Origin: Bacteroidales bacterium M5
GTDB lineage: Bacteria > Bacteroidota > Bacteroidia > Bacteroidales > Muribaculaceae
Direction: 5' to 3'
Length of the DNA: 8,637 bases
Assembly (NCBI GenBank): GCA_001689535.1
Contig: LUJP01000019.1
Location: forward strand, 1 to 8,637
A program made the translations under genes and the position numbers. The notes under the pieces are model-generated. The model had not been told where the DNA came from and did no database searches. It worked only from the letters and a program-made list of their open reading frames with translations. Below are positions 1 to 6,744 of this stretch, piece by piece. Each line of letters opens with the position of its first letter. Position 1 is the stretch's first letter.

Positions 1-1299
1 GATTTCTCTGATGCCGACGGCATCCGCGCCTCTGAACTCGAAGAGAAGTTTGCCGAACTCGAAGGCTGGAATGCGGAGGCTGATGCCGCATCCCTCCTTT
101 CAGGCCTCGGCATCAAGGAAGATAAGCACGGCATGCTAATGAAAGATATGCCCGCGAAGGACAAGGTACGTGTGCTTCTTGCCAAAGCCCTCTTCGGCAA
201 TCCCGACAATCTCCTTCTCGACGAGCCCACCAACGACCTTGACCTCGACACCGTTTCCTGGCTTGAAAATTACCTTTCGGAGTGCGAGACCACTGTTCTC
301 GTCGTGAGCCACGACCGCCATTTCCTTGACGCTGTGTCAACCCATACCCTCGACATCGACTACAATAAGGTGACTCTCTTCGCCGGTAACTACAGCTTCT
401 GGTATGAATCCTCTCAGCTTGCCCTGCGCCAGCAACAGCAGCAGAACAAGAAAGCCGAGGAGAAACGTAAGGAACTTCTGGAATTCATTCAGCGCTTCAG
501 CGCGAACGTTGCCAAATCAAAGCAGACAACCTCGCGCAAAAAGATGCTCGAAAAACTCAACATCGAGGAAATCCAGCCCTCTCAGCGCCGCTATCCCGGA
601 ATAATCTTTACTCCCTCGCGCGAACCGGGCAACAAGATTCTCGAAGTCCACGGACTGAGCGCTTCCGTTGAAGGCAAGACACTCTTCTCCGACGTGAATT
701 TTCAGGTAGAGAAAGGCGATAAAATCGCATTTCTCAGCCGCGACCCCCGTGCAATGACCGCCTTCTTCGAGATTATTTCCGGCAACCGCAAACCCGATGC
801 CGGCTCCTACGACTGGGGACAGACCATCACCCCGGCATATCTTCCTCTTGACAATGCCGCGTTCTTCAATACCGATCTCAACCTTGTTGACTGGCTGTGT
901 CAGTTCAGCGACGACTCCAGCGAGATATATCTCAAAGGCTTCCTCGGCAAGATGCTTTTCTCCGGTGAAGAGGTCCTGAAGAAAGCCTCAGTGCTCTCCG
1001 GCGGTGAGAAAATGCGCTGCATGATAGCCCGCATGATGCTTCGCGATGCCAACACTCTTATTCTCGACTCTCCCACCAACCATCTCGACCTTGAGTCAAT
1101 CCAGGCATTCAACAATACGCTGAGACTCTTCAAAGGCAACATTCTACTCGCCAGCCACGACCACGAATTCATACAGACCGTTTGCAACCGCATCATCGAG
1201 CTTACTCCGGGCGGTATCATCGACAAAATGTGTGAATACGACGACTATATCGTCGATCCCAAAGTGGCTGCTGCCCGCGAAAGATTGTATGCCGTCTGA
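1..1299 (+). CDS. ABC-F family ATPase, YbiT-like (5' partial)
   Basis: The reading frame is open from base 1, so the gene starts upstream; 432 residues are visible. The E. coli YbiT relative is about 530 aa, so roughly 100 N-terminal residues, including the first Walker A, are missing. ABC-F proteins are soluble, bind the ribosomal E site and adjust translation through two ATPase domains; they are not transporters. Visible parts: end of NBD1 with a degenerate signature (MPAKDK, residues 50-55), Walker B LLLDEPTNDLD (catalytic Glu75) and H-loop SHD. A charged Q/K/E-rich linker carrying RFSANVAKSK (165-174) follows and corresponds to the P-site tRNA interaction motif. NBD2 ends the protein. NBD2 has a normal signature LSGGEK (nt 994-1011) and SHD. 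Its Walker A is replaced by SRDPRAMT (nt 736-759) and its Walker B reads LILDSPTNHLD, with Ser in place of the catalytic Glu. The family call is firm; the target of regulation is unknown. Confidence 0.93.
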   Translation, partial: DFSDADGIRASELEEKFAELEGWNAEADAASLLSGLGIKEDKHGMLMKDMPAKDKVRVLLAKALFGNPDNLLLDEPTNDLDLDTVSWLENYLSECETTVLVVSHDRHFLDAVSTHTLDIDYNKVTLFAGNYSFWYESSQLALRQQQQQNKKAEEKRKELLEFIQRFSANVAKSKQTTSRKKMLEKLNIEEIQPSQRRYPGIIFTPSREPGNKILEVHGLSASVEGKTLFSDVNFQVEKGDKIAFLSRDPRAMTAFFEIISGNRKPDAGSYDWGQTITPAYLPLDNAAFFNTDLNLVDWLCQFSDDSSEIYLKGFLGKMLFSGEEVLKKASVLSGGEKMRCMIARMMLRDANTLILDSPTNHLDLESIQAFNNTLRLFKGNILLASHDHEFIQTVCNRIIELTPGGIIDKMCEYDDYIVDPKVAAARERLYAV

Positions 1300-1325
1300 C
1301 CCTACCATTCATCTCTGAACCAAAC

Positions 1326-1353
1326 AAATCCCACCTTCCGGATGTTGGGGTTT
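1326..1353 (+). terminator. Possible weak terminator hairpin after the ABC-F gene
   Basis: AAATCCCA (1326-1333) can pair with TGGGGTTT (1346-1353): eight pairs including one G-U, around a 12-nt loop. It is followed by AT-rich sequence (AATATTAA) rather than a clean T-run. It lies 26 nt after the ABC-F stop and 24 nt before the Dabb start, so it could partly separate the two. The stem is short and the loop wide, so this is tentative. Confidence 0.3.
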
Positions 1354-1377
1354 AATATTAACTAAATACAATTTCTT

Positions 1378-1671
1378 ATGGTAAAACATGTTGTGACATT
1401 CCAGTTCTCAGGTTCACCGTCTGAACGAATGGCCCTTTCGACCTCATTTCGCGAGGCCCTCGTTCAGTTGCCTTACGTGATTCCTGAGCTGAAGTCCATT
1501 GAGGTAGGAATCAACGAGAATCCCGTAGAAAAATGGGACATGTGCCTCACGGCATGCGTTGAATCCATGGAAGATGTGGCCGTTTACTCAGCCCATCCCG
1601 CCCATCAGAACGCCGTAGCCATTATCCGCGACCATCTCATGCAGCGTGCCTGCGTGGATTACACCGTCTGA
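1378..1671 (+). CDS. Dabb (stress-responsive alpha/beta-barrel) domain protein
   Basis: This 97-residue protein is a single Dabb domain, a dimeric ferredoxin-like alpha+beta barrel of the kind found in plant stress proteins and many small bacterial proteins. Visible family features are the N-terminal strand MVKHVVTF, the central IPELKSIEVGINENP stretch, the W-D-(x)-L-T strand (residues 53-58), the helix with HPAHQ (73-77), and the C-terminal strand ending ACVDYTV. The length is normal for a one-domain member. Dabb proteins range from enzymes such as olivetolic acid cyclase to proteins of unknown role, so no reaction can be assigned. It lies 78 nt after the ABC-F gene with no recognised promoter, so it may be read through from that gene. 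Its 3' end overlaps the convergent nuclease-like gene by 13 nt. No Shine-Dalgarno is seen; the AT-rich leader is usual for this phylum. Confidence 0.88.
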   Translation: MVKHVVTFQFSGSPSERMALSTSFREALVQLPYVIPELKSIEVGINENPVEKWDMCLTACVESMEDVAVYSAHPAHQNAVAIIRDHLMQRACVDYTV

Positions 1672-2153
1672 ACTCCGTCCACTTCTTCCCATCGGGGAAG
1701 TTCCCGCCTGAACCGGTATCCACCATCAGGCATCATCTCGCAGCAGTAGTGTTGCATACCGTTGCTCACTATCAGAAATTTCACTCCCAGCACCATATTA
1801 TAACGTGCTATCTGGTCGAAAGTCTTCTGGCTTATGGCAATCGACGGAGCTTTATACTCCACTATCATCGCCGGACGCGCGCATCGGTCATAGACCACGG
1901 TATCACACCTGCGAATCATTCCATTAAACCGTAGCCCTATCTCATTCCCTATCCTGCTCCCAGGATAGTCCAAAGTAGATTTCAGCATGGCTACAAAATG
2001 TTGCCTCACCCATTCCTCGGGCGTGAGAGCCACCCACCGCTCCCGACAGCAGTCGTAAATTTTCGTCTGCCCGTCGGGTTCTTTTTTCAGCCGCACATCC
2101 GCCAGAGGCAGATTGAGCCGGGGAAACTGTGCATGTTCACTATTGCGGTCCAT
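1659..2153 (-). CDS. Orphan HsdR-N-like PD-(D/E)XK nuclease domain protein
   Basis: The 164-residue protein resembles the N-terminal nuclease domain of type I restriction enzyme R subunits, but stands alone with no helicase, HsdM or HsdS nearby. The PD-(D/E)XK pattern appears complete: Glu71 in the first helix (RIGNEIGL), Asp84 (RRCD), Glu99-Tyr-Lys101 in VEYKAP, and a following Q-x-x-x-Y (Gln114, Tyr118 in QIARYN) like that of RecB-type nucleases. The N-terminal 40 residues (PRLNLP, YDCCRERWVALTPEEWVRQHF) look like a conserved lead-in rather than a truncation. The gene is divergent from holA with about 50 nt between starts, and its end overlaps the Dabb gene. From memory, this gene is often beside holA in Bacteroidales, which would suggest a housekeeping DNA role rather than restriction. 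The fold is confident; activity and role are inferred. Confidence 0.82.
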   Translation of the reverse strand: MDRNSEHAQFPRLNLPLADVRLKKEPDGQTKIYDCCRERWVALTPEEWVRQHFVAMLKSTLDYPGSRIGNEIGLRFNGMIRRCDTVVYDRCARPAMIVEYKAPSIAISQKTFDQIARYNMVLGVKFLIVSNGMQHYCCEMMPDGGYRFRRELPRWEEVDGVQTV

Positions 2154-2160
2154 ACTATTT

Positions 2161-2191
2161 TTTGCCGTTGTTCAATTATTGAGTAAATTTA
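2161..2191 (+). promoter_or_regulatory. Predicted Bacteroidota-type promoter of holA
   Basis: TTTG at 2161-2164 is followed after 19 nt by TAAATTTA (2184-2191), one base off the TAnnTTTG -7 element. Transcription would start around 2197, about 10 nt before the ATG at 2206. The -7 lies inside a perfect 10-bp palindrome, GTAAATTTAC (2183-2192), so the same core could in principle be used toward the divergent gene, but no matching -33 is seen on that side. Confidence 0.5.
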
Positions 2192-2205
2192 CAAAAATTT
2201 ATTCC

Positions 2206-3246
2206 ATGGCAGCTACTCCCTCACCTTCTTTCGCTCAGATTCGTTCCGACATCATGTCGCGTAAAACGGCTCCCGTGTATATTCTCCACGGCGAGGAAAG
2301 TTTTTATACCGACCGTCTTGTCGAGCTGTTCGAGAACCTTGTACCTGAAGAGGAGAGAGACTTCAACCTTTTTCAGCTTTACGGACCGGAATGCGACTCC
2401 GACATTGTCACCCAGACGTGCCGCCGCTACCCCATGATGGCCGATCGCCTTGTAGTGATTCTAAAGGAAGCTCAGTCGGCGAGAGCCAACGTTCTTGACG
2501 CAATCGGGCCATATGTAGCGAATCCTAATCCGTCTACAGTCCTCATAATCTGCTTCCGCGGTCAGAAAGCCAAGGGTGCCAAGCTCCTTGCTGCCGCCCG
2601 AGGGTCAAAGGCCGTGGTTTTCGAGTCAAAGCGTATCTACGAGAATGCCCTTCCAGCCGCAGTCACAGCCATGGCTAAAGAACTGGGGCTCAATATCGAA
2701 CCTGAAACGGCAGCCGTGCTTGCCGACCACATCGGACTCGATCTCTCGAAAGTCTACAATGAGGTAAAGAAGCTCGCCATGATTCTTGGCAAAGGAGCCA
2801 TGATTACTCCGCAGGCTATTGAGCTGCATGTGGGCATTTCCCGCGAATTCAATAATTTCGAACTCATAGACGCGATTGCAGCTCGCGATGTTAAAAAAAC
2901 ATATACCATTATAAATTACTTCAGGGCTAATCCTAAAAACAATCCGGCGATACTCACATCCACTGCCCTGTTCAGTTTTTTCTCCAATCTGCTCGCCGTG
3001 CAGTTTACCCGTGATAAATCACAACAGTCACTGATGGAAACGCTCGGCATACGGTATCCCCGCCAACTCGACAGATATCTTCTGGCCCTGAAGAACTACA
3101 ATGCTTACCATTCCATAGAAATCATTCAGGAACTGCGGCGCTTCGACGCGCGCAGCAAGGGCATAGGAAGCCGCCAGAACGAGCACGACCTGCTGCAGGA
3201 ACTCGCTTTCCACGTTCTGAACTGCAGAGGCGATATAAGCTTCTGA
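2206..3246 (+). CDS. holA: DNA polymerase III subunit delta (clamp loader)
   Basis: This is the 346-residue delta subunit of the replicative clamp loader, which binds and opens the beta sliding clamp so it can be loaded on primed DNA. The length matches the family (about 340). Domain I begins PVYILHGEESFYTDRLVE (residues 23-40), with the conserved YG-x-(C)-D and RRYPMMADRLVVILKEAQ region (73-90). Domain II follows (VLIICF, then KRIYENALPAAV), then GLDLSKVYNEVKKL (177-190), and the helical collar domain holds FELIDAIAARD (218-228) and a C-terminal HDLLQELAFHVLN. The frame is open back to a TTG at 2113, but that start would overlap the divergent gene and lie upstream of the predicted promoter. 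ATG 2206 gives the usual N-terminus. The gene ends 12 nt before the stop of the convergent beta-barrel gene, with no visible terminator between them. Confidence 0.95.
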   Translation: MAATPSPSFAQIRSDIMSRKTAPVYILHGEESFYTDRLVELFENLVPEEERDFNLFQLYGPECDSDIVTQTCRRYPMMADRLVVILKEAQSARANVLDAIGPYVANPNPSTVLIICFRGQKAKGAKLLAAARGSKAVVFESKRIYENALPAAVTAMAKELGLNIEPETAAVLADHIGLDLSKVYNEVKKLAMILGKGAMITPQAIELHVGISREFNNFELIDAIAARDVKKTYTIINYFRANPKNNPAILTSTALFSFFSNLLAVQFTRDKSQQSLMETLGIRYPRQLDRYLLALKNYNAYHSIEIIQELRRFDARSKGIGSRQNEHDLLQELAFHVLNCRGDISF

Positions 3247-3258
3247 GTAAATTCTGCC

Positions 3259-3951
3259 TTATTTCAGATGGAAATAATATCCGAGGCTCGCTATTATAGA
3301 CGTGCCGCGTGATGCGGAAAACTCATCGCGTTTGTTCGATGAAAATATATTTCCAAGACCATAATAATATCGGCCCTCGATAAGAATGGAATTTTTTCGG
3401 CCAATCTTCAGCTCACATCCCAGGCCGGCAGTGATTCCATAATCCACCTTATTCTTGATTTCCATCTTCATCTGGTTCACATGTCGGTTTTCCAAAGGAA
3501 AGCCATCCACCGACGCCGGATCTTCATAATTGAAATTTGAAGATATGTTGTCTCCGATCATATAGCCGACCACCGGACCCAGATTCACAAACCCCTTAAC
3601 CTTTTCGCCTCCGAAATAAATGTGGGTAAGCAATGGCATCTGTATATAGGTAAGCTTTCGGCTATACTTGAAATCTGTTTCTTCAAAATTTTCGCTCCAT
3701 CCGCGTTGCTCCACGGTCAGTTCACCTATCAGGCCGAAGAACTTTTCCTCGGTATATCTGAAAGACACACCTGCCATTACACCCTGCACCATCTTCTGCT
3801 CAATGCCGGGCGTAAAAGCCATTTGGGAGAAAGTCACGCCGCCCTTTCCGCCTATTGCGAAATGAGGCTCATATTTACGCTGTGCCGTCATGGTGGTGGC
3901 GCACATGAGCAGCGCAATGACTGTTATTGCCTTAAGTATTCCTTTGTGCAT
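3259..3951 (-). CDS. PorT-family outer-membrane beta-barrel protein
   Basis: The 230-residue protein has a signal peptide (MHKGILKAITVIALLMC..., likely cut after Ala23 in TMTA-Q) and then alternating beta strands typical of the small outer-membrane barrels of the PorT / outer-membrane-beta-barrel family in Bacteroidota. Family-like segments are GGKGGVTFSQM (34-44), the strand YIQMPLLTHIYFG (102-114), FVNLGPVVGYMIG (121-133), EGRYYYGLGNIF (192-203) and the closing strand ASLGYYFHLK. It is the second gene of an operon: its ATG lies 4 nt after the stop of the LysM gene, in the string TAAGGAAATG, where the stop codon runs into a purine-rich SD-like stretch, suggesting translational coupling. True PorT works in type IX secretion and gliding, but many paralogues are of unknown role; nothing here shows a T9SS job. 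It could be a structural barrel or anchor partner of the LysM protein. Confidence 0.85.
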   Translation of the reverse strand: MHKGILKAITVIALLMCATTMTAQRKYEPHFAIGGKGGVTFSQMAFTPGIEQKMVQGVMAGVSFRYTEEKFFGLIGELTVEQRGWSENFEETDFKYSRKLTYIQMPLLTHIYFGGEKVKGFVNLGPVVGYMIGDNISSNFNYEDPASVDGFPLENRHVNQMKMEIKNKVDYGITAGLGCELKIGRKNSILIEGRYYYGLGNIFSSNKRDEFSASRGTSIIASLGYYFHLK

Positions 3952-3958
3952 TTCCTTA
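3952..3958 (-). promoter_or_regulatory. Stop codon merged with a ribosome-binding-like site
   Basis: On the minus strand the upstream stop TAA continues as TAAGGAA directly before the ATG of the beta-barrel gene. The AAGGA core is only one base from the start codon, too close for an ideal Shine-Dalgarno, so re-initiation by ribosomes finishing the LysM gene is the likelier use. It is the only AAGGA-type stretch I found directly before a start in the window. Confidence 0.5.
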
Positions 3959-6025
3959 CAATGTTATTTTAGACACCGCCTGTGTTCCCGGTCGGTAATT
4001 CAGGAAAAATAGACAGTTGTTCACCAGACCGCCGCGAGGCATCCGTATAAAGCTGAATCCGTTCTGCACTCCGGTATATTGAGGAGTATAGCGTGAGAAG
4101 TCTCCTCCGTTGGCTTTCAGAGCGGGTATCAGATACATGCCGGTGTCGAACCCAAGCAATCCCTGGCGTGGCACATACTGCGCCATTCTCGCCCCATACC
4201 AGCGCAGGAACTGATCATCGATGCTGCGTGAGGTATAATCGTCAGGAGCAGTGAAAAAACGCGAGAAAACGTAAGCGTCTACCTTATGCATGCCGTCAAG
4301 AGTTTCTCCCCGGAAGGTAGTCCACTCGGGATAGCCCCAGACCACCACTCCCGTTCCGCCTGTCTGTTCCTTAAACGACGCGATAGCCGGGAGCATTCGG
4401 TTTAGCTCAGCCTGTTTGGATGTCACAGGTATGAAGGCATATTTTTTGCTTCGGTCCAGGTCTGTAAAGTCTTTTTCTCCGAGATTGCCGGTGAAGCTGA
4501 TTTCCAGCACCTCGCGCCCTGCGCCTCTGAACGCGCTTGCAAGGCTCTTGGTAAACTCTATTTTGTCCACCGGGCCGTCGGTTCGGGTAAGTATCACGGG
4601 TACATACCCTTCGAATTTCTTCACCAGATAGTCGATGGCCTTGCCATACATCATTTCATGGGGAATATTTGCCTGGAGCACTTTTGCGTTGTCATTGAAG
4701 TCGGTGCTCTTTACCACGAATAGGTTCAGAATATCTATATCGTTCACCATTCCGTAATTGCTGAACAGAGAGAGATGCTCCTGATTGTCGGGGGCTATTA
4801 TCAGATTTGCCTTCTTGAGCTCAGGATTTGACAGAATACGGTTGACACCTGCAAGAGTTCCTTCGGTATCGTATGTCTGAATATTAATCGGTGTCCCGAT
4901 GTTTCGCAGAGAATCCACGGCAATCAGAAATCCCTTGTAGAATTCGGTATATAGCTGCGACTGGCGGGAACGGTTTTCTTCATTAAGCATAAACGGCAGC
5001 GCCACGGCTATATTCACGCTCTTATTATCAATAACACTATTGTCATCGCTGTTTCCTGTGGTGGCAGCATTTATTGAATTTCCTTCGTCAGCAACCTGAG
5101 GTGAAGCCTCGGTAGCAGCGTTTTCAGCAAGCGAAGAAGTCTGCGTCTTTACAGGGACATTTATAATCATATCCTCCCGAAGCATATCCACACCGGGATT
5201 TACTTTCTGAAGTTCGCTTACCGTGATTCCGAATTTTCCGGCAATGCCATAAAATGTATCATGGGCGTGCACCCTGTATGTTACAGTATTCACGTCTGCA
5301 ACCACAGGCGTGCTCTCCGGCACGCTCTTTACTTCTTCTGTTCTCGTTTCGGCAAACGCTGGCTGAGAGGGTTCATTTTTCACAGGCTGTTGCGACTCGC
5401 CCAGGCTTATCACCTGACCGGCTTTGTAATTACGCTCATCAAGGCCTGGGTTAGCGGCAAGAATGGCAGCAACTGAAGTATTGTTGTCTCGTGCTATCTG
5501 ATAAAGAGTCTCATGAGGAGCAATTTCATGCATTCCAGGAGCTAACCGAGTCTTTTCAGGAGCTGTCGTTGCCGACGCACTGGCCACAGGAACATCTGTT
5601 CCTTTGCTGAGTTTTACCGTCTGTCCCGCTTTCAGGCCATCGACCGCCTCGGGATTGAGAGCATAGAATTCGTCTGTGGTGAGTCCGAATTTCTTACTTA
5701 TTCCATAAGCCGTTTCCTTTTTTTCGACCACATAAGTTCTTGGACGTTCGGTAGAATTCTCTGTGTCTACTGGAAAATACAGTCTTTGACCCGCTTTCAG
5801 ACCGTCGGCCGCATCCGGATTATGCTTCAAAAGCTCGTCACGGCTCACACCGAACCGTCGGCAAAGAGAATACACAGTTTCTTTCGGCTGCACTTCATAA
5901 TAATAGCAGTCGCGCCCCCCAACCTTGGTCACAGGAAGGTCGCTGAGATTGTCGGCCCAGGAATTAAAGGCCATTGTGCCTACTAAAGCACACACCGTAA
6001 ATATCTTGCCTAATATTGATTTCAT
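3956..6025 (-). CDS. Secreted LysM (x4) protein with type 1 periplasmic-binding fold
   Basis: The 689-residue protein starts with a signal peptide (MKSILGKIF..., cut near NSWA-D at residue 24). Four LysM repeats follow at about residues 42-86, 97-140, 165-208 and 249-291, each with the x-V-x-x-x-E/D-T-x-Y-x-I/L start and a G-Q or equivalent end. LysM binds peptidoglycan glycan chains. A Ser/Thr/Ala/Asn-rich linker (about 292-335) leads to a domain of about 350 residues with the layout of type 1 periplasmic-binding proteins: SVNIAVALPF strand, FYKGFLIAVDSL helix, IQTYDTEGT, LIIAPDNQEH, and a second lobe with VPVILTRTD and VVVWGYPEW. ABC importer binding proteins and the penicillin-binding-protein activator LpoA share that fold. 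With no permease gene nearby, a wall-sensing or synthase-regulating role is the more attractive inference. The frame extends to a TTG at 6055, but this lies inside the -7 element, so ATG 6025 is chosen. Confidence 0.88.
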   Translation of the reverse strand: MKSILGKIFTVCALVGTMAFNSWADNLSDLPVTKVGGRDCYYYEVQPKETVYSLCRRFGVSRDELLKHNPDAADGLKAGQRLYFPVDTENSTERPRTYVVEKKETAYGISKKFGLTTDEFYALNPEAVDGLKAGQTVKLSKGTDVPVASASATTAPEKTRLAPGMHEIAPHETLYQIARDNNTSVAAILAANPGLDERNYKAGQVISLGESQQPVKNEPSQPAFAETRTEEVKSVPESTPVVADVNTVTYRVHAHDTFYGIAGKFGITVSELQKVNPGVDMLREDMIINVPVKTQTSSLAENAATEASPQVADEGNSINAATTGNSDDNSVIDNKSVNIAVALPFMLNEENRSRQSQLYTEFYKGFLIAVDSLRNIGTPINIQTYDTEGTLAGVNRILSNPELKKANLIIAPDNQEHLSLFSNYGMVNDIDILNLFVVKSTDFNDNAKVLQANIPHEMMYGKAIDYLVKKFEGYVPVILTRTDGPVDKIEFTKSLASAFRGAGREVLEISFTGNLGEKDFTDLDRSKKYAFIPVTSKQAELNRMLPAIASFKEQTGGTGVVVWGYPEWTTFRGETLDGMHKVDAYVFSRFFTAPDDYTSRSIDDQFLRWYGARMAQYVPRQGLLGFDTGMYLIPALKANGGDFSRYTPQYTGVQNGFSFIRMPRGGLVNNCLFFLNYRPGTQAVSKITL

Positions 6026-6052
6026 CAGCTGATTCTCATTGTTTTGTTTATG

Positions 6053-6083
6053 CAAAGTTAAGTGCTTTACATTAATTTTGCAA
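6053..6083 (-). promoter_or_regulatory. Predicted Bacteroidota promoter of the LysM/beta-barrel operon
   Basis: Minus-strand TTG (6083-6081) and a perfect TAnnTTTG element, TAACTTTG (6060-6053), are separated by 20 nt. Transcription would begin near 6046, giving a leader of about 20 nt before the ATG at 6025. This fits the phylum's primary-sigma consensus very well and argues against the in-frame TTG start at 6055, which overlaps the -7 element. Confidence 0.7.
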
Positions 6084-6109
6084 CCCTGCGGATAAGAGCC
6101 CTCGCAATG

Positions 6110-6141
6110 TTGTATTTACATTATTTCTTTTCTTAAATTTG
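6110..6141 (+). promoter_or_regulatory. Predicted Bacteroidota promoter of the AlkD-like gene
   Basis: TTG (6110-6112) is followed after 21 nt by a perfect -7 element TAAATTTG (6134-6141). Transcription would start around 6148, about 11 nt before the ATG at 6159. It faces away from the LysM operon promoter; the two -33 elements lie about 27 nt apart within the 133-nt spacer. Confidence 0.65.
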
Positions 6142-6158
6142 CATAGATTTTTTATACT

Positions 6159-6710
6159 ATGACAGATTTTTCCAGACTCCAGCAAGTGAAACGCCGTTTT
6201 TTTGCAATGCGAAATGGCGTTATAGCAGACACCTACCGTAAAGCCGGTTCGCCTCATCATATAATCTTTGGTCTCGTTCTTCCTCAGCTTGTGGAAATAG
6301 CCTCGGAATTCGGCCATGACCCGGAACTCGCCCGGCAGCTGTGGAATAACCGTTCCACACGTGAAAGCATGCTTCTTGCGCCGATGCTTCTTCGTCCGGA
6401 AGACATAACTGTCGATTCTGCCCTTGAAATGATTAACCAGTCCCCTGCGGCTGAAACCGTAGACATTCTATGTCACCGGCTGCTGCGTCATACACCATTT
6501 TCACTCGATATCGCCATTAAGGCCTCCGACCCTGAACTCACGCCGATTTGCCGGTATGCTGCCATGAGACTGCTGTGGCATAAGATTTACTCCGATGCAG
6601 CAACGGTCCGGCAACTTGCCGAGCGCGAACTCGCCACGGGTGAACCTCTCACCAGCCTTCCCGCACGCCAGATTCTGGATGAGCTTGACTATATGCAGAA
6701 TCCCGGTTGA
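6159..6710 (+). CDS. Small HEAT-repeat protein, AlkD-like (putative DNA alkylation repair family)
   Basis: The 183-residue protein is almost entirely helical and resembles the short AlkD-like proteins of Bacteroidales. The best matches from memory are the N-terminal KRRFFAMRNGVIADTYRKAG (11-30), the FGLVLPQLVEIASEF segment (37-51), which corresponds to the PxL/I-x-x-I-A HEAT motif, and the ARQLWNNRSTRESMLLAPML stretch (58-77), which corresponds to AlkD's LW...E-R helix pair. AlkD of Bacillus cereus is about 235 aa and excises bulky or cationic alkylated bases using Trp109, Asp113 and Trp187. By a rough alignment the W-D-x-V-D motif falls at AETVD (98-102), keeping an Asp but losing the Trp, and the C-terminal repeats are shortened. 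Glycosylase activity is therefore doubtful; it may only bind DNA or have another role. The start is supported by a promoter about 18 nt upstream. Confidence 0.62.
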   Translation: MTDFSRLQQVKRRFFAMRNGVIADTYRKAGSPHHIIFGLVLPQLVEIASEFGHDPELARQLWNNRSTRESMLLAPMLLRPEDITVDSALEMINQSPAAETVDILCHRLLRHTPFSLDIAIKASDPELTPICRYAAMRLLWHKIYSDAATVRQLAERELATGEPLTSLPARQILDELDYMQNPG

Positions 6711-6744
6711 TATTTCCTCTCACCGTCTACCTTGACCCCCACGA

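Noticed and set aside
900..1226. A 108-codon open frame on the minus strand within the ABC-F gene
   Set aside because: It lies wholly inside a conserved ATPase domain coding region and shows no domain or start context of its own.
1659..2153. Part of a type I restriction-modification locus
   Set aside because: There is no HsdM, HsdS or helicase portion nearby and the protein looks complete at 164 residues, so it is called an orphan nuclease domain, not a restriction system remnant.
2113..2205. A 31-codon N-terminal extension of holA from a TTG
   Set aside because: It overlaps the divergent gene, precedes the predicted promoter and adds a Cys/Phe-rich stretch foreign to HolA proteins.
6072..6317. 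An 81-codon minus-strand frame spanning the spacer upstream of the LysM gene
   Set aside because: It overlaps the AlkD-like gene start and both divergent promoters, and the protein has no family-like features.
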